A stretch of 64,000 nucleotides of DNA from JAAYUJ01 sp963698165. GTDB lineage: Bacteria; Desulfobacterota; Syntrophobacteria; Syntrophobacterales; Syntrophobacteraceae. Position 1 is the first letter of the stretch. Every line of letters begins with the position of its first letter. Location of the stretch: assembly GCA_963698165.1 (NCBI GenBank), contig CAVOPT010000004.1, positions 930,001 through 994,000 on the forward strand, in the 5' to 3' direction. A model generated the notes under the pieces. It did not search any database and was not told the DNA's origin. It worked only from the letters and a program-made list of their open reading frames with translations. Positions 8,074-17,392 of the stretch are shown here, in pieces. The position numbers were made by a program, and so were the translations under genes.

Positions 8074-10200
8074 TCAGTTCCTGGCCCGAACAGGTCCTCC
8101 GAAAGCAGCCCCCGGTGCCGATCTCGAAGCAGTCCTCTCTGACGGCCTTTGCAGAAGGACGGTTCGCATGGAACCCGGATCCCCCATGTTCTTCAGGGAT
8201 GGCTCCCCTGACCACACCATGGTCATTTCCCCGTAATAGGTCGTGAGAAGGATGTTCATGCGCAGCTTCGCGCCGGGCTCGAGCCGCTCCTTTCCCAACC
8301 ATGCCGCGGGCAGGAACGCCTCGACGGCCATGTGGGGAAGCGACTTGCTCAGTCTTTGCACGTGTCCCTCAACGGGGAGAGAATCACCCGGACTTCCACC
8401 GGCATAGCGGAAAAGCTTCGGGCTGATTTCGAACCCGTCAGGAAACTGCGGATTCTTGCGGGGCACCAGGTGTATTCCGAAATGCTTCGAGACCCCATCG
8501 CACTCGACGAGCACATGAATCTGGAAGGTTTCCGCAAGAGGAAATTCCCCTTCATGATAGAGAAAATCGGGGTCGACGTAAGTGTTGGCGAGGGTGGCCA
8601 GATAGAGGCCCTCGGGGGTCCACGTCATGTGAACGTCACCAAACGGCACGTATGGTTCTCGCGCCTGAAATCCGACGATTCGAGTGGCCTCCTTGTCCCA
8701 GTCCAGGAGGGATTGATCCTGAACCTCCGGGGGGTGATCCGCCCTGGCGATTTCATAGGCGCCTTTCTCGGAGGCGTCCTTCGGGGATGTCACGGCAAGG
8801 AGAAGTCCCCGTGTCTCCAGGCTCTCACCGTGGATGGATTCCAGCTGAGGGTTCAGCCTGCCGAACACCTCGGTCACCTCCTCGTAAGGACGGTTCCTGG
8901 TGTCGATGAGGCCCATGTTGTAATCCTCCCCGTCCTCGCGTCCGCCGAGGGGTTCGTCGTAGAGCTGAAACCAGTGGGCTCCGATGACGTTGGGAAAGGA
9001 GGCCAGGTTGCGCAGCGCCGCGGCAGCTCCTTGAGCCCGCTCCGCTTGCGTCGCAACAGTCATCAGGTGTCCGGGCTTGGGATGGGCGTTCCGTGCCGTT
9101 TCGTTGAGATTCCCGCTCCGGTTTTCCTCGGCTGCAAAAAAGAACTCCGTCACCAGCACCGGTTTGCCGGAGAGCAGTCGCAACCCGTTGAAGTAGTAAG
9201 GGGCGACCCAGCCGTCAGAGACATCCACATTGTAGTTGGTTGAAATGACGTCGATGTTTTCTCCCATCGCCCGCACGGCGTCCTGATGGTAGTACAGGGG
9301 AAGACGGTCGCCGAGCACCAGGGCCCCTGGGTGTGCTTTCCGAATTCCCCGGTACATGAGCTCGTAGTAGCGCTGGGCAACCAGGAACATGAACCGGTCC
9401 ACGACTTGGATCCCCGACCCGCCCGGGCGAAGTTTCATGGAGGCTCCCGGTTTCTTGAGATCGTCGAAGCTTTCGATCCCCTCGGCCGGCACCCAGTCCT
9501 TCTTCAGTTCCTCCCATCGCCCGCCATACTGATCAGTGAGAGTGCTCAAGAGGACCTGCTTTGTGCGATTGTCCGGGTCGCGCTTGAGGAACCATTGAAA
9601 CAGGGGGGAATTCCACCAGCCCACTTCGTTGTCCGAATAGTATCCCACCAGGCGCGGATCGTTTCTGTGAGAGGCGGTGAGCTTCTCGGCCCACTCCGCC
9701 ACCTTGTGCTCCATTCCCGGGTCAAACGGGTCAAACCAGTGGAACTCGGCATTGCGTCCCAGCTCCAGGTCCAAGGTCAAATAGTGGCCCAGTTCCGGTG
9801 AAGGGTCCGACCATCCACCGAGGGTGTTGAATCCCCAAGTCTTGAGGCTATCCGATGTGGATCGGCGCCAGTCGCTGATGGAAGGATAGAAATTCCCCCA
9901 GTAGAAGGCCACTTTTTCCCGGGTTCTTGGAGTTTCCTTCCACCCGTCGACAAGGTTGACTCCCTTGGAAAAAATCCGCTTTCCCTCCGGTGTCACCAGC
10001 CACTGGACGCCGCGGTCCTCGGCGGTGGTCCACCCTGATGCCGCTGATTCGCCAAGCCCACGAAAGAGGCTCAGGATGCACAGCAGGAGGGCAACCCCAC
10101 AGGACAACACTGCCTGCCTCGGAAAAAACCGTTTGGTAACAGACCGGCTCTCGGCGTCATCGCCGGACACGTGCGGTCTTAATGTGAACCCGTGTTTCAT
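8074..10200 (-). CDS. Secreted glycoside hydrolase-like protein with C-terminal carbohydrate-binding-like domain
   Basis: 708 residues from the ATG at 10200. The open frame continues upstream, but that part overlaps the PIG-L gene. A hydrophobic segment (AVLSCGVALLLCILSL, ~30-46) looks like a signal peptide or membrane anchor behind an unusually long N-region. The middle resembles a GH-A clan TIM barrel: YYSDNEVGWW (Asn-Glu at ~191-192) fits an acid/base site and VLVTEFFF (Glu ~352) a nucleophile. The last ~170 residues (FGDVHMTWTPEGLYLATLAN, then a beta-rich region) resemble a CBM9/DOMON-type sugar-binding domain. It lies downstream of the PIG-L deacetylase gene on the same strand, 127 bp apart, and may process the glycan made by the facing genes. 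The GH family number cannot be fixed by eye. Confidence 0.72.
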   Translation of the reverse strand: MKHGFTLRPHVSGDDAESRSVTKRFFPRQAVLSCGVALLLCILSLFRGLGESAASGWTTAEDRGVQWLVTPEGKRIFSKGVNLVDGWKETPRTREKVAFYWGNFYPSISDWRRSTSDSLKTWGFNTLGGWSDPSPELGHYLTLDLELGRNAEFHWFDPFDPGMEHKVAEWAEKLTASHRNDPRLVGYYSDNEVGWWNSPLFQWFLKRDPDNRTKQVLLSTLTDQYGGRWEELKKDWVPAEGIESFDDLKKPGASMKLRPGGSGIQVVDRFMFLVAQRYYELMYRGIRKAHPGALVLGDRLPLYYHQDAVRAMGENIDVISTNYNVDVSDGWVAPYYFNGLRLLSGKPVLVTEFFFAAEENRSGNLNETARNAHPKPGHLMTVATQAERAQGAAAALRNLASFPNVIGAHWFQLYDEPLGGREDGEDYNMGLIDTRNRPYEEVTEVFGRLNPQLESIHGESLETRGLLLAVTSPKDASEKGAYEIARADHPPEVQDQSLLDWDKEATRIVGFQAREPYVPFGDVHMTWTPEGLYLATLANTYVDPDFLYHEGEFPLAETFQIHVLVECDGVSKHFGIHLVPRKNPQFPDGFEISPKLFRYAGGSPGDSLPVEGHVQRLSKSLPHMAVEAFLPAAWLGKERLEPGAKLRMNILLTTYYGEMTMVWSGEPSLKNMGDPGSMRTVLLQRPSERTASRSAPGAAFGGPVRARN

Positions 10201-10327
10201 TTCAGTGTTTTCTTCGCGTCTCTGGTTCAGTGATTGACGGACCACAATGCGCACATGTGAGGGATCAGGGACGGGACCCCTCAGGTGGTCCGGGTCTTCA
10301 CGTGATGCTGGTGGTGACGGACCCCTG

Positions 10328-11461
10328 TCACGTGCTTGGACGATTGAAGGGAGCGGCGTATTCCTGGGGCACTGCCAGAATCTGCGTGGGCTCCAGGCGG
10401 CCGAAGACTTCCCTGTGCCGAACGTAGATCCTGAAAAACCCCCCGAGCATCTCGAACTGAGACTGGTGAGCGGCCAGTGCCCGTGCCTTGCGGCCAAGTT
10501 CGGCACTGCTCAAAGGCAGGCTGACCCAACGGGTTGGCGAGAGGAGCCGCACACTGGCGAGGGAACCGGCGATTCCGGCCTTCTTTATCGTCCTCAGCCA
10601 CCTTTGAGAATCGGGGTAACCCGCGAAGTGAACCAGGTAGGTCAGCACCTGAGTATTCTGGAAAGATAAGTCTCCTGATTGATTCAGCTTTCTGAGACTG
10701 TCCATGACAAACACCCCGGTACAGGCATGATCTGGATGCTGATCCCTGGGATCCGGGATGACGATCCAATCCGGCGTAAACTCCTTCAGGGCACGACGGA
10801 TTGCAGCCTCCAGGTCCGCTCCCGCATATTTAGACCAACGGCTGAACGATTCCTCGTAGGGTGGGCGATCGGCCTGAGTGTACGGCGATGTGTAAGGGGT
10901 GCGCCTGGACCAGTACGAAGTCCACAACTCGTCGATACCATCGTCAGGAAACCCGAGGAAAAGACCGTCTTCTGAGGAAAGCCCCAGTTCACACAGGGCG
11001 TGACGTGCTTCCTCCTGGCGCATCTTTCCATACTCGATGAAATCCTCCGAAGAAGGTTTTCCGGAACGCTTGGAGGTGGCGAACGCTTCTTTGTATCCGT
11101 CCCCATTGGTCATGAAAACGACCCGCACGGCACCGTCGTTTTCTACAACGCGCTGCATGAGTCCCCCGGTTCCGAGGGTTTCATCGTCGGGGTGCGGGGA
11201 AAAAACCATGACCTTCAGGCCCTTGGGAACCTGGAGGTCCCTGGGGGAAGTGACCACGTCCGAAAAGGATGCCTGTCCGGGCCGGGACTTTTCGGATCTT
11301 GATCCGAAAGACGCCGTGTAGCGGGGAGCAACGTAGTCGTGAAGAGAAAGCTCCGAGACTCGATTTCTCACGTAAAGGTCCACATCCTGGCTTGGGGAAA
11401 TGTGCCTTGAGAAGAAGAGTCCGATGAGCAGAATAACAGACGCTGCAATCCAACGTTTCAT
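10328..11461 (-). CDS. PIG-L family N-acetylglucosaminyl deacetylase-like protein, membrane-anchored
   Basis: 377 residues from the ATG at 11461, preceded by GAGGTGG; GTG codons at 11470 and 11467 are in frame but less well placed. An N-terminal hydrophobic helix (WIAASVILLIGLFF) should anchor or export it. The zinc-binding motif SPHPDDETLG lies near residue 90 and the second metal-site motif DPRDQHPDH near 245, as in LmbE/PIG-L deacetylases that act on GlcNAc conjugates. The downstream neighbour on the same strand is the glycoside hydrolase. The pair probably acts outside the cytoplasm on an amino-sugar polymer or glycolipid. The substrate is inferred. Confidence 0.85.
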   Translation of the reverse strand: MKRWIAASVILLIGLFFSRHISPSQDVDLYVRNRVSELSLHDYVAPRYTASFGSRSEKSRPGQASFSDVVTSPRDLQVPKGLKVMVFSPHPDDETLGTGGLMQRVVENDGAVRVVFMTNGDGYKEAFATSKRSGKPSSEDFIEYGKMRQEEARHALCELGLSSEDGLFLGFPDDGIDELWTSYWSRRTPYTSPYTQADRPPYEESFSRWSKYAGADLEAAIRRALKEFTPDWIVIPDPRDQHPDHACTGVFVMDSLRKLNQSGDLSFQNTQVLTYLVHFAGYPDSQRWLRTIKKAGIAGSLASVRLLSPTRWVSLPLSSAELGRKARALAAHQSQFEMLGGFFRIYVRHREVFGRLEPTQILAVPQEYAAPFNRPST

Positions 11462-11945
11462 CAACACCACCTCGAAGAAGCACCTGAAGTTCAGCTCCGC
11501 CCGTCACTTGGGACAGTCTCCAGCATGCAGAGTCCACCCAATGAGATCGCATCAAACCGCCGTGTGGCTGAACCAGGCGAATGATCCAAAGACAAACCGA
11601 TCTCAAGAAGCAAAAAACGAACCAGGAAATGGTGGGGACGCAAAAGGAATGAAATTCTTTTTCACCCTGCTCCGGCCAGCGCCTCAAGGCGCTCTCCCAC
11701 CTCTCCCGCTGACCATCCCTTCGGAGATACCAAGGGTGGAAAGGCAAGAATACGAGGAGCTCGGTACAGGACAGGTTCTCCCAGGCACCCTTATAGTGCA
11801 AATTCCGGCATGGGGAAAGCAAAAATGGTAACCAAGCCAGGGGGCATTCGGGGATTCCTTACCGACACAGGGTTCCCCCCCTTCGATAAGCTCACGACAG
11901 GTTTTGAGTGGGAGGCGGCTCCAAATGGGGTCACGGGGCAGGGCG
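11462..11945. other. Intergenic region between PIG-L gene and ABC exporter
   Basis: A gap of 484 bp upstream of the PIG-L gene and downstream of the ABC exporter (both on -). It must hold the PIG-L promoter. A short inverted repeat (GCGCCTCAAGGCGC) lies near 11680. Small open frames here have no recognisable product or ribosome site. No RNA gene was recognised. Confidence 0.4.
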
Positions 11946-13697
11946 CTATTGGAGGCCAAACTGGGTTCTGTAGAGGGAAGCGAAGAAGCCACCGGCCCGC
12001 ACCAACTCATCAAAGCTGCCCTGTTCCACGATTTCACCCGAGCGGAGCACCAGGATCAAGTCCGCTTCTCTTACGGTGGAGAGACGATGGGCTATGATGA
12101 ACGTGGTGCGACCGACGATGAGCTCATTCAAGCCATCCATGATGGCGGCTTCCGTCTCCGCATCGACGGAGGACGTGGGTTCGTCGAGAATGAGTATGGG
12201 CGCGTCTCGCAAGATGGCACGGGCAATGGTGATCCGTTGCCTTTCCCCCTCGGAAAGGGTCGCTCCCTGTTCTCCCACCAGCGTGTCGTAACCCTTGGGC
12301 AGCCTCACGATGGATTCGTGAATCCTCGCGAGACGGGCTGCGAAGGTGATTTCCTCTTCCGTGGCCCTGGGTCTCCCATAGGCGATGTTTTCCCTTATGG
12401 AGATGGGGAAAACCAGGGGGGGCTGAAGCACCATGGAGATTTGTTTCCTGAGGGACTTGAGCTGGAATTCCCGCAGGTCGGTGCCGTCGATGAGGACCCT
12501 CCCCTGGATGGGATCGTAGAAGCGAGGGATGAGGCTCACCAGGGTGGATTTCCCGACTCCCGTCGGACCGACCACGGCCACCCGCCGGCCGGCCTTAATG
12601 TGGACGGAGATGTTCTTGAGGACGGGTTGAGCCTCCACGTACTGAAAGGAGACATCCTCCAGGACGATCTCGCCTTGTGTGCCCTTTTCCGGGAACACAC
12701 GGCTTCCATCCTTCATGTCCCGTTCCACGTCGAGTATCTCGAATACCCGCTGTACACCGACCTTCGCCCCCTGGATGAGCCCCCAGGTTTGGGTGATGGT
12801 GTTGATGGGCGCATAGAGGGAGGCGAGGTAGGTCGTGAAGATCACGATGTCGCCGACGCTTAGGGTTCCCGAGAGAACATGTCTCGCCCCGAACCACACG
12901 ACGAAAGCGGTCCCGAGGGCCATCACGACGTTGACGACGCCGGAGTAAAACGTCTGAAGGGTGAACAGGCGCAAGCTCGCATCCAAGCTCTGGACGCTGG
13001 CGGACATGAACTTCCTGTGCTCCTCCTCCTCCTTGGTGAACGCCTGGATGATCCGCATGGCGGACATGGCCCGCTGAACCACCGAGTAGACCTCACTCTC
13101 CTGTTCTCGAGCCCGGGTGGCGGCGGAGGTGATCTTCTTGCTGAGAAGGGTGATCGTGATCAAAAGAACGGGGCAGATGCTCAGGGCGAGCAGGGTCAGC
13201 TGCCAGTCCAGCCTCACCATCACGAAGAACATGCCGCCCAGCAGGGCTCCGGCGGTCACAATCGGGAAAACGCCGTTCATGGTGAGGCTCTGAATGGCGT
13301 AGGTGTCCGCGGTGACCCGGTACATGAGGTCACCCACTTGCCTCCTGCTGTGGAAAGCGAGGGAGAGGCGCTGAAGGTGGCTGTACAGGTCGCTTCTGAG
13401 GTCGTTGACCATCCGCTGACCGATCTTGATGGTCGTGTAGTTGTTCAACAGGGTCAATCCGCCCAGGAGCAGGTAAATGAACACAAGGCTGACACAGCAG
13501 AGAACAAGGACCGTATCACCTGCAAAAGATGCGGCAAACTTCCAGGGGACGGGTTTGGATGTCAGGACGTGGTCGATGACAATTTTCAACGGCCATGGTT
13601 TCAGAATCTCACACAGGCTGATGAGGAGAACCTGACCCAACGCGATCAAAAAGGGAAATCGGTATGGCCAAAGGTACCTGAGGACCTCTCGTCTCAT
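11946..13697 (-). CDS. MsbA-like ABC exporter, fused permease and ATPase
   Basis: 583 residues. An N-terminal transmembrane domain of about six helices (residues ~15-310; coupling region LSLAFHSRRQVGDLMYR) is followed by a nucleotide-binding domain with Walker A GPTGVGKST (~375-383), Walker B ILILDEPTSSVD and an H-loop in IIAHRLSTV. This matches homodimeric type IV exporters such as MsbA and lipid or multidrug flippases. The signature motif reads LSEGERQR instead of LSGGQRQR; the glutamate is encoded clearly. It stands alone, with the OmpA-like lipoprotein divergent upstream. Substrate is unknown; lipid or oligosaccharide-lipid export would fit the neighbourhood but is inference. Confidence 0.9.
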   Translation of the reverse strand: MRREVLRYLWPYRFPFLIALGQVLLISLCEILKPWPLKIVIDHVLTSKPVPWKFAASFAGDTVLVLCCVSLVFIYLLLGGLTLLNNYTTIKIGQRMVNDLRSDLYSHLQRLSLAFHSRRQVGDLMYRVTADTYAIQSLTMNGVFPIVTAGALLGGMFFVMVRLDWQLTLLALSICPVLLITITLLSKKITSAATRAREQESEVYSVVQRAMSAMRIIQAFTKEEEEHRKFMSASVQSLDASLRLFTLQTFYSGVVNVVMALGTAFVVWFGARHVLSGTLSVGDIVIFTTYLASLYAPINTITQTWGLIQGAKVGVQRVFEILDVERDMKDGSRVFPEKGTQGEIVLEDVSFQYVEAQPVLKNISVHIKAGRRVAVVGPTGVGKSTLVSLIPRFYDPIQGRVLIDGTDLREFQLKSLRKQISMVLQPPLVFPISIRENIAYGRPRATEEEITFAARLARIHESIVRLPKGYDTLVGEQGATLSEGERQRITIARAILRDAPILILDEPTSSVDAETEAAIMDGLNELIVGRTTFIIAHRLSTVREADLILVLRSGEIVEQGSFDELVRAGGFFASLYRTQFGLQ

Positions 13698-13927
13698 ATG
13701 CGCTGACCACCTTCATTGACGCGGAAAATGTTCGAGGCTGCCGAAACAGTCATCAGAGTTCTCGATGCCCGTGAAGTCCCGAAGTTGGGCGATATCTATC
13801 TGAATACACCATGGGAATCAACTGCAATTTGCAGTGGGCTTCACCAGGGAAAAACCTTGGTCGCCTTCCCACTGAAGGAGTTGAGAGGCCGGCACATATG
13901 CTCGATGAGGTTGAAATGCTTCGATTC

Positions 13928-14011
13928 TCACCGCAGAGACGCAGAGATCGCAAAGGATGCACAAAGGGTCCTTTTCAGTCTTTCTTTGCATCCTTCGCGT
14001 CTTTGCGGTGA
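13928..14011. repeat. Dispersed palindromic repeat (CACCGCAGAG family), copy 2
   Basis: The left arm TCACCGCAGAGACGCAGAG pairs with the right arm CTTCGCGTCTTTGCGGTGA across about 45 bases. It lies in the 443-bp gap (13698-14140) between the divergent ABC exporter and the OmpA-like lipoprotein, which otherwise shows no gene. It is the same repeat family as 1329-1400. Confidence 0.78.
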
Positions 14012-14140
14012 TTTGAGAAATGCAAGATCTCATCCTTGCGCGGCAGAAGACTTGGTACATTTACCACTCTATTCGTGCTAATGTCAGGAACTCCTGACCA
14101 AAGGAACAGATTCTTGCTCGACCCCTACTGGAGGTCAACG

Positions 14141-14848
14141 ATGAGCCGCAGGGTTTTATGCATAATGATGGCACTGACAATGGCGGTTTCGGGCTGTGCC
14201 ACAACCGGGACAACTCCCACCGAGGAAGGAACCGCTCCCGGGCCGGGCCTGGGTGACATCGTGGGGTCCATCCTTGGAAAGATCAAGGGAAAAGGCACTG
14301 AAGAAGCTGCAGCGGGAGCCGCTTCGGCCGCGCCTGTCGGAAGCGTCGTGGATCAGCAGGAAAGGGAACTGGTCCAGCGGTTCGCCCAGGCGGATGGGGT
14401 CAGTGTTCAACGACTGCAGGATATCCTGGCGATTACCTTCAAGTCGGATTCCTTTTTCGATGTGGAAGCATCTCAGATCAAGCCGGACAGCTCTGGGGAC
14501 CTGGAATACGTTGCCGATCTCCTCCGGAAATACCCGGAAACCCGAGTCGAGATCAGTGGCTACACCGACAGCAGTGGCTCTGAAAAGCAGAACCTGGCCC
14601 TCTCCGAGCAACGGGCGCAGGCCGTGGCGGAACTGCTTGCCCAAAAGGGCGTCGACCCGCCGCGCATTGCATACCGGGGATACGGAGAGGCGAACTTCGT
14701 GGCGTCCAACGCCACGGAAAACGGAAGACAGCTGAACCGGCGCATCACGCTGGTCATCATTCCCCCGGGAGTCCGGTCGCATCGGGAGGGCCCTGTGCCG
14801 AAGAGCGTCGTTCCGACTCTTTCCATGAACCTTTCATTCCCTGGATGA
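14141..14848 (+). CDS. OmpA-family outer-membrane lipoprotein
   Basis: 235 residues from the ATG at 14141, which has GGAGG five bases upstream and gives a good lipoprotein signal (MALTMAVSGC; lipobox VSGC, Cys ~20). The open frame extends upstream but lacks such a start. A low-complexity Gly/Thr/Ala linker follows. The OmpA/MotB peptidoglycan-binding domain spans ~90-215: ITFKSDSFFD, EISGYTDSSGS with the diaminopimelate-contacting NxxLSxxRA pattern as NLALSEQRAQAV, and NRRITL. It should tether the outer membrane to peptidoglycan, as Pal or YiaD do. Length and lipobox fit Pal/YiaD-like proteins. Confidence 0.9.
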   Translation: MSRRVLCIMMALTMAVSGCATTGTTPTEEGTAPGPGLGDIVGSILGKIKGKGTEEAAAGAASAAPVGSVVDQQERELVQRFAQADGVSVQRLQDILAITFKSDSFFDVEASQIKPDSSGDLEYVADLLRKYPETRVEISGYTDSSGSEKQNLALSEQRAQAVAELLAQKGVDPPRIAYRGYGEANFVASNATENGRQLNRRITLVIIPPGVRSHREGPVPKSVVPTLSMNLSFPG

Positions 14849-15035
14849 ACGCCCGGACAAGCTCTCTATCCCGCCAATCCTTGATGAATGCTGGTGATGG
14901 CCGCCTCGTCAACTGTGGTGCATCCCAAAATAGAGTTTTGCAGGAGCCTCGGGTATGGTGTAGTTATAGATACAAGTTATGGTAACAAGCTGATATGCAA
15001 GTTGAAAAATCGAAATTTCTCCAAAAGGATACCCG

Positions 15036-15992
15036 ATGTACAGGGAGTTTTATGGTTTCACGGAAGAACCTTTTACCCTCAGCCCCGATCCCAGGTTTTT
15101 GTACCCGGCCCGCAGCCATTTTGAGACTCTTTCCTCCATGATGTCCGGGATCAAAGAAAAGAAAGGCATTGTTGTCGTCACGGGAGAAGTCGGCTTGGGG
15201 AAGACCATTCTTATTTATGCTCTCCTGAAAGACCTTAGCGAAAAAATAAAGACTGCTTTCATCTTCAACCCGGGTCTTGAATTTAAAGGCCTCCTCAAGA
15301 GCATTCTTCGAGACCTTGATGTGCCCTTCGGTGAAAGGGAAGAGGACTTGTTTTCCCTCATGACTCGCTTCAGAAAGTATCTCAACGAGAGGCTTTCTCG
15401 GGACGAGATTGTGGCGGTTGTCATCGATGAGGCCCAGAATTTGGACGAAGAGGCATTGGTGGCATTGGGCAGGTTCTGCAGCCCGGACATCCCCGCCGGC
15501 AAAGTACTCCAGATTCTGCTTGTTGGACACCCGGAGCTGGAAGCGAAGTTGAATGGACAGATATTGCAGTCCCTGAGAAAAAGGATGAACGTGCACTGCC
15601 GACTCTCTCCTCTGACCCGTGAGGAGGGAATAGAATACATGGAGCACCGGCTGAGACTGGCGGGCCGGGATATGGCCGAGGTTTTCACCTCGGGGGTCGC
15701 CAATATTATTTGGGAATTTGCTCAGGGGGTTCCCCGAGTCATAAATCTGGTCTGTGACCGGGCTTTTTTGTATGGCTACGTCAAATCCAGCCCGATGATT
15801 AACCCAAAGATCGCCAAGGAAGCCATCAAGGACTTGGAACACCTTCGACCCAGCAAGCCGAAAGGCCTCTCGGGATTGTTTCCGCTAAAGGAATCGCATT
15901 ACAAGGTCATTCGAATCCTGTTTATTGTTCTGTCGATCCTTATTTTTGTTTTTTCCCTCAGCAAGATTCTAACATTGCTACTTCAGAAGTAA
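15036..15992 (+). CDS. ExeA/GspA-like AAA ATPase with C-terminal membrane anchor, copy 1
   Basis: 318 residues. It opens with MYREFYGFTEEPFTLSPDP, the typical start of ExeA/GspA ATPases and of the exopolysaccharide-associated ATPase near XrtA systems. Walker A is GEVGLGKT (~47-54), Walker B VVIDEAQNLD, and sensor-type residues lie in LVGHPELEAKL. A C-terminal hydrophobic helix (ILFIVLSILIFVFSL, ~294-308) should anchor it in the inner membrane with the ATPase in the cytoplasm; the peptidoglycan-binding tail of classical ExeA is absent. A paralog lies convergent at 16031 with 38 bp between the stops. Confidence 0.85.
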   Translation: MYREFYGFTEEPFTLSPDPRFLYPARSHFETLSSMMSGIKEKKGIVVVTGEVGLGKTILIYALLKDLSEKIKTAFIFNPGLEFKGLLKSILRDLDVPFGEREEDLFSLMTRFRKYLNERLSRDEIVAVVIDEAQNLDEEALVALGRFCSPDIPAGKVLQILLVGHPELEAKLNGQILQSLRKRMNVHCRLSPLTREEGIEYMEHRLRLAGRDMAEVFTSGVANIIWEFAQGVPRVINLVCDRAFLYGYVKSSPMINPKIAKEAIKDLEHLRPSKPKGLSGLFPLKESHYKVIRILFIVLSILIFVFSLSKILTLLLQK

Positions 15993-16030
15993 GGAAGAGA
16001 TGAGGATGGATATTGGGATGGAAGTCTCTT

Positions 16031-16993
16031 TCAGAAAAAGATTTTCAGGCAGAAGAGACCAACCAATGCCAGCAGAGAATATGCCCAGAGCATATAGGTG
16101 ATTTTCATGATGACGGAGCTGTTTGCGAGATGATGAAGCAAACCCTTGAATGAACCCTCTGTCCTTCGCCACTTGCCTGGCTTCCGCCCGTCCACTATTG
16201 ATGAAACCCCTTCCACCACATCCCCGTCGACCTTCTTTTTGGACAGGGCGTAGCCGGCGGAGAGCGCGATGGAGCAGAGTATATTGATGTCCCGGGGAAC
16301 CCCTTTGCTGTAGCGGCAGATCAAATCAGTGGCATCCGGTGTGAACACATCCGAAATGTTGCTTCCGACCTTGTCGAGCCGGTGGTTGATGTACTGCCGG
16401 ATTTCGCTTTCGTTCAAAGGTTCGAGCCTGCACCTGATTGAAATCCTCTGCAGAAGCTGTCTTAAGTTCTTGGAGTTCAGTTTCTCTTCGATCTCCGAAT
16501 TCCCCACGAAGACTTCTTGCACAACCCCTTGCCCCGGCCTTCGCGGGTCGGGGTTAGCGAGCAGGCGCAGCTCTTCCATCACTTTTTCGTTCAGGTCCTG
16601 CGCTTCATCCACACATATCAGCAGGGTTTCATCCAGGGACGACAGCTGGTACAAATATTCATTGAGCTGCCACAGCATCGAACTCTTGCTGCGTTCCTCC
16701 AGGGGGAGACATAAATCTCGAAGGATACCCTCCAACAACTCTTCGAAGGTCTTAGAAGGTTGATCGATGAGGATGGTCTTGGTCTTGGGATCGAGCATCG
16801 GCATCAGTTGCTGGATGAGACTCGTCTTTCCTGTTCCTGCATCTCCTGTAACTAAAGAAAAACCCTTCCTTGCTTTGATCCCTTGCACCAGGGAATCCAG
16901 AATCTTTTTGTGGCTCTCGGTTGAAAAGAGGAATCTGGGGTCGGGGTTGGGGGCGAAAGGTTCTTCTGAGAAGCCATAGAATTCTTTATACAT
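16031..16993 (-). CDS. ExeA/GspA-like AAA ATPase with C-terminal membrane anchor, copy 2
   Basis: 320 residues from the ATG at 16993, chosen because GGAGAG precedes it and it aligns with the paralog's start (MYKEFYGFSEEPFAPNPDP); an in-frame ATG at 17011 adds six residues. Walker A is GDAGTGKT, Walker B LLICVDEAQDL, and a C-terminal hydrophobic stretch (TYMLWAYSLLALVGLFCLKI) acts as anchor. It is clearly homologous to the gene at 15036 but diverged, and faces it tail to tail. The two may form a hetero-oligomeric ATPase or serve different envelope machines. No secretion or exosortase genes are visible in the window to name the partner. Confidence 0.83.
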   Translation of the reverse strand: MYKEFYGFSEEPFAPNPDPRFLFSTESHKKILDSLVQGIKARKGFSLVTGDAGTGKTSLIQQLMPMLDPKTKTILIDQPSKTFEELLEGILRDLCLPLEERSKSSMLWQLNEYLYQLSSLDETLLICVDEAQDLNEKVMEELRLLANPDPRRPGQGVVQEVFVGNSEIEEKLNSKNLRQLLQRISIRCRLEPLNESEIRQYINHRLDKVGSNISDVFTPDATDLICRYSKGVPRDINILCSIALSAGYALSKKKVDGDVVEGVSSIVDGRKPGKWRRTEGSFKGLLHHLANSSVIMKITYMLWAYSLLALVGLFCLKIFF

Positions 16994-17392
16994 CGTCTCT
17001 CCGTTTGCCAAAACCGAGATCCAGAACCTTCAATTTAGACAAGCCCTTCGGATAGTTAGACGAGTTGATGCTATCAGACCCAAAGAATCAGTCAAGCAAA
17101 AACTATTTCCCGAGGTGTTCAGGCAAGCCTCATGGAGTCTACCAGGAACTGATAGAGATGGACCCATGTTGTGATCCCTTGGCCTTGAAACACGTCTTTT
17201 CTTAGTTTACTGTATTTTGCATATCTGTTGCCCGAGTTTCACTCAGGTCAACCTCAGGGCATGATGTGTCCACAACACCGCGCACCCTTCCCGCCTTCGC
17301 GAGAAGGGCGGTTGGGGTCCGGGCACTCTCTTGGATGGGGCTGTGCTGAGGAATGGGAAGATGACGACTCAGATTTTACCCGATGAAAATGC
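16994..17392. other. Intergenic region between divergent ATPase and cyclase-like genes
   Basis: About 400 bp between the divergent starts at 16993 and 17393, so it should contain promoters for both. A GC-rich imperfect hairpin (CCGCCTTCGCGAGAAGGGCGG region) lies near 17290. No open frame, RNA gene or clear operator was recognised. Confidence 0.4.

Noticed and set aside
12879..13706. Gly/His-rich open frame on + opposite the ABC exporter
   Set aside because: Composition is typical of antisense frames in GC-rich genes and no motif is present.
15978..16172. Small open frame on - at the ATPase junction
   Set aside because: It overlaps the 3' end of the - strand ATPase in another frame and has no ribosome site.
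16994..17392. Possible RNA gene in the divergent gap
   Set aside because: Only a short imperfect hairpin is present; no promoter-terminator pair or tRNA features were found.
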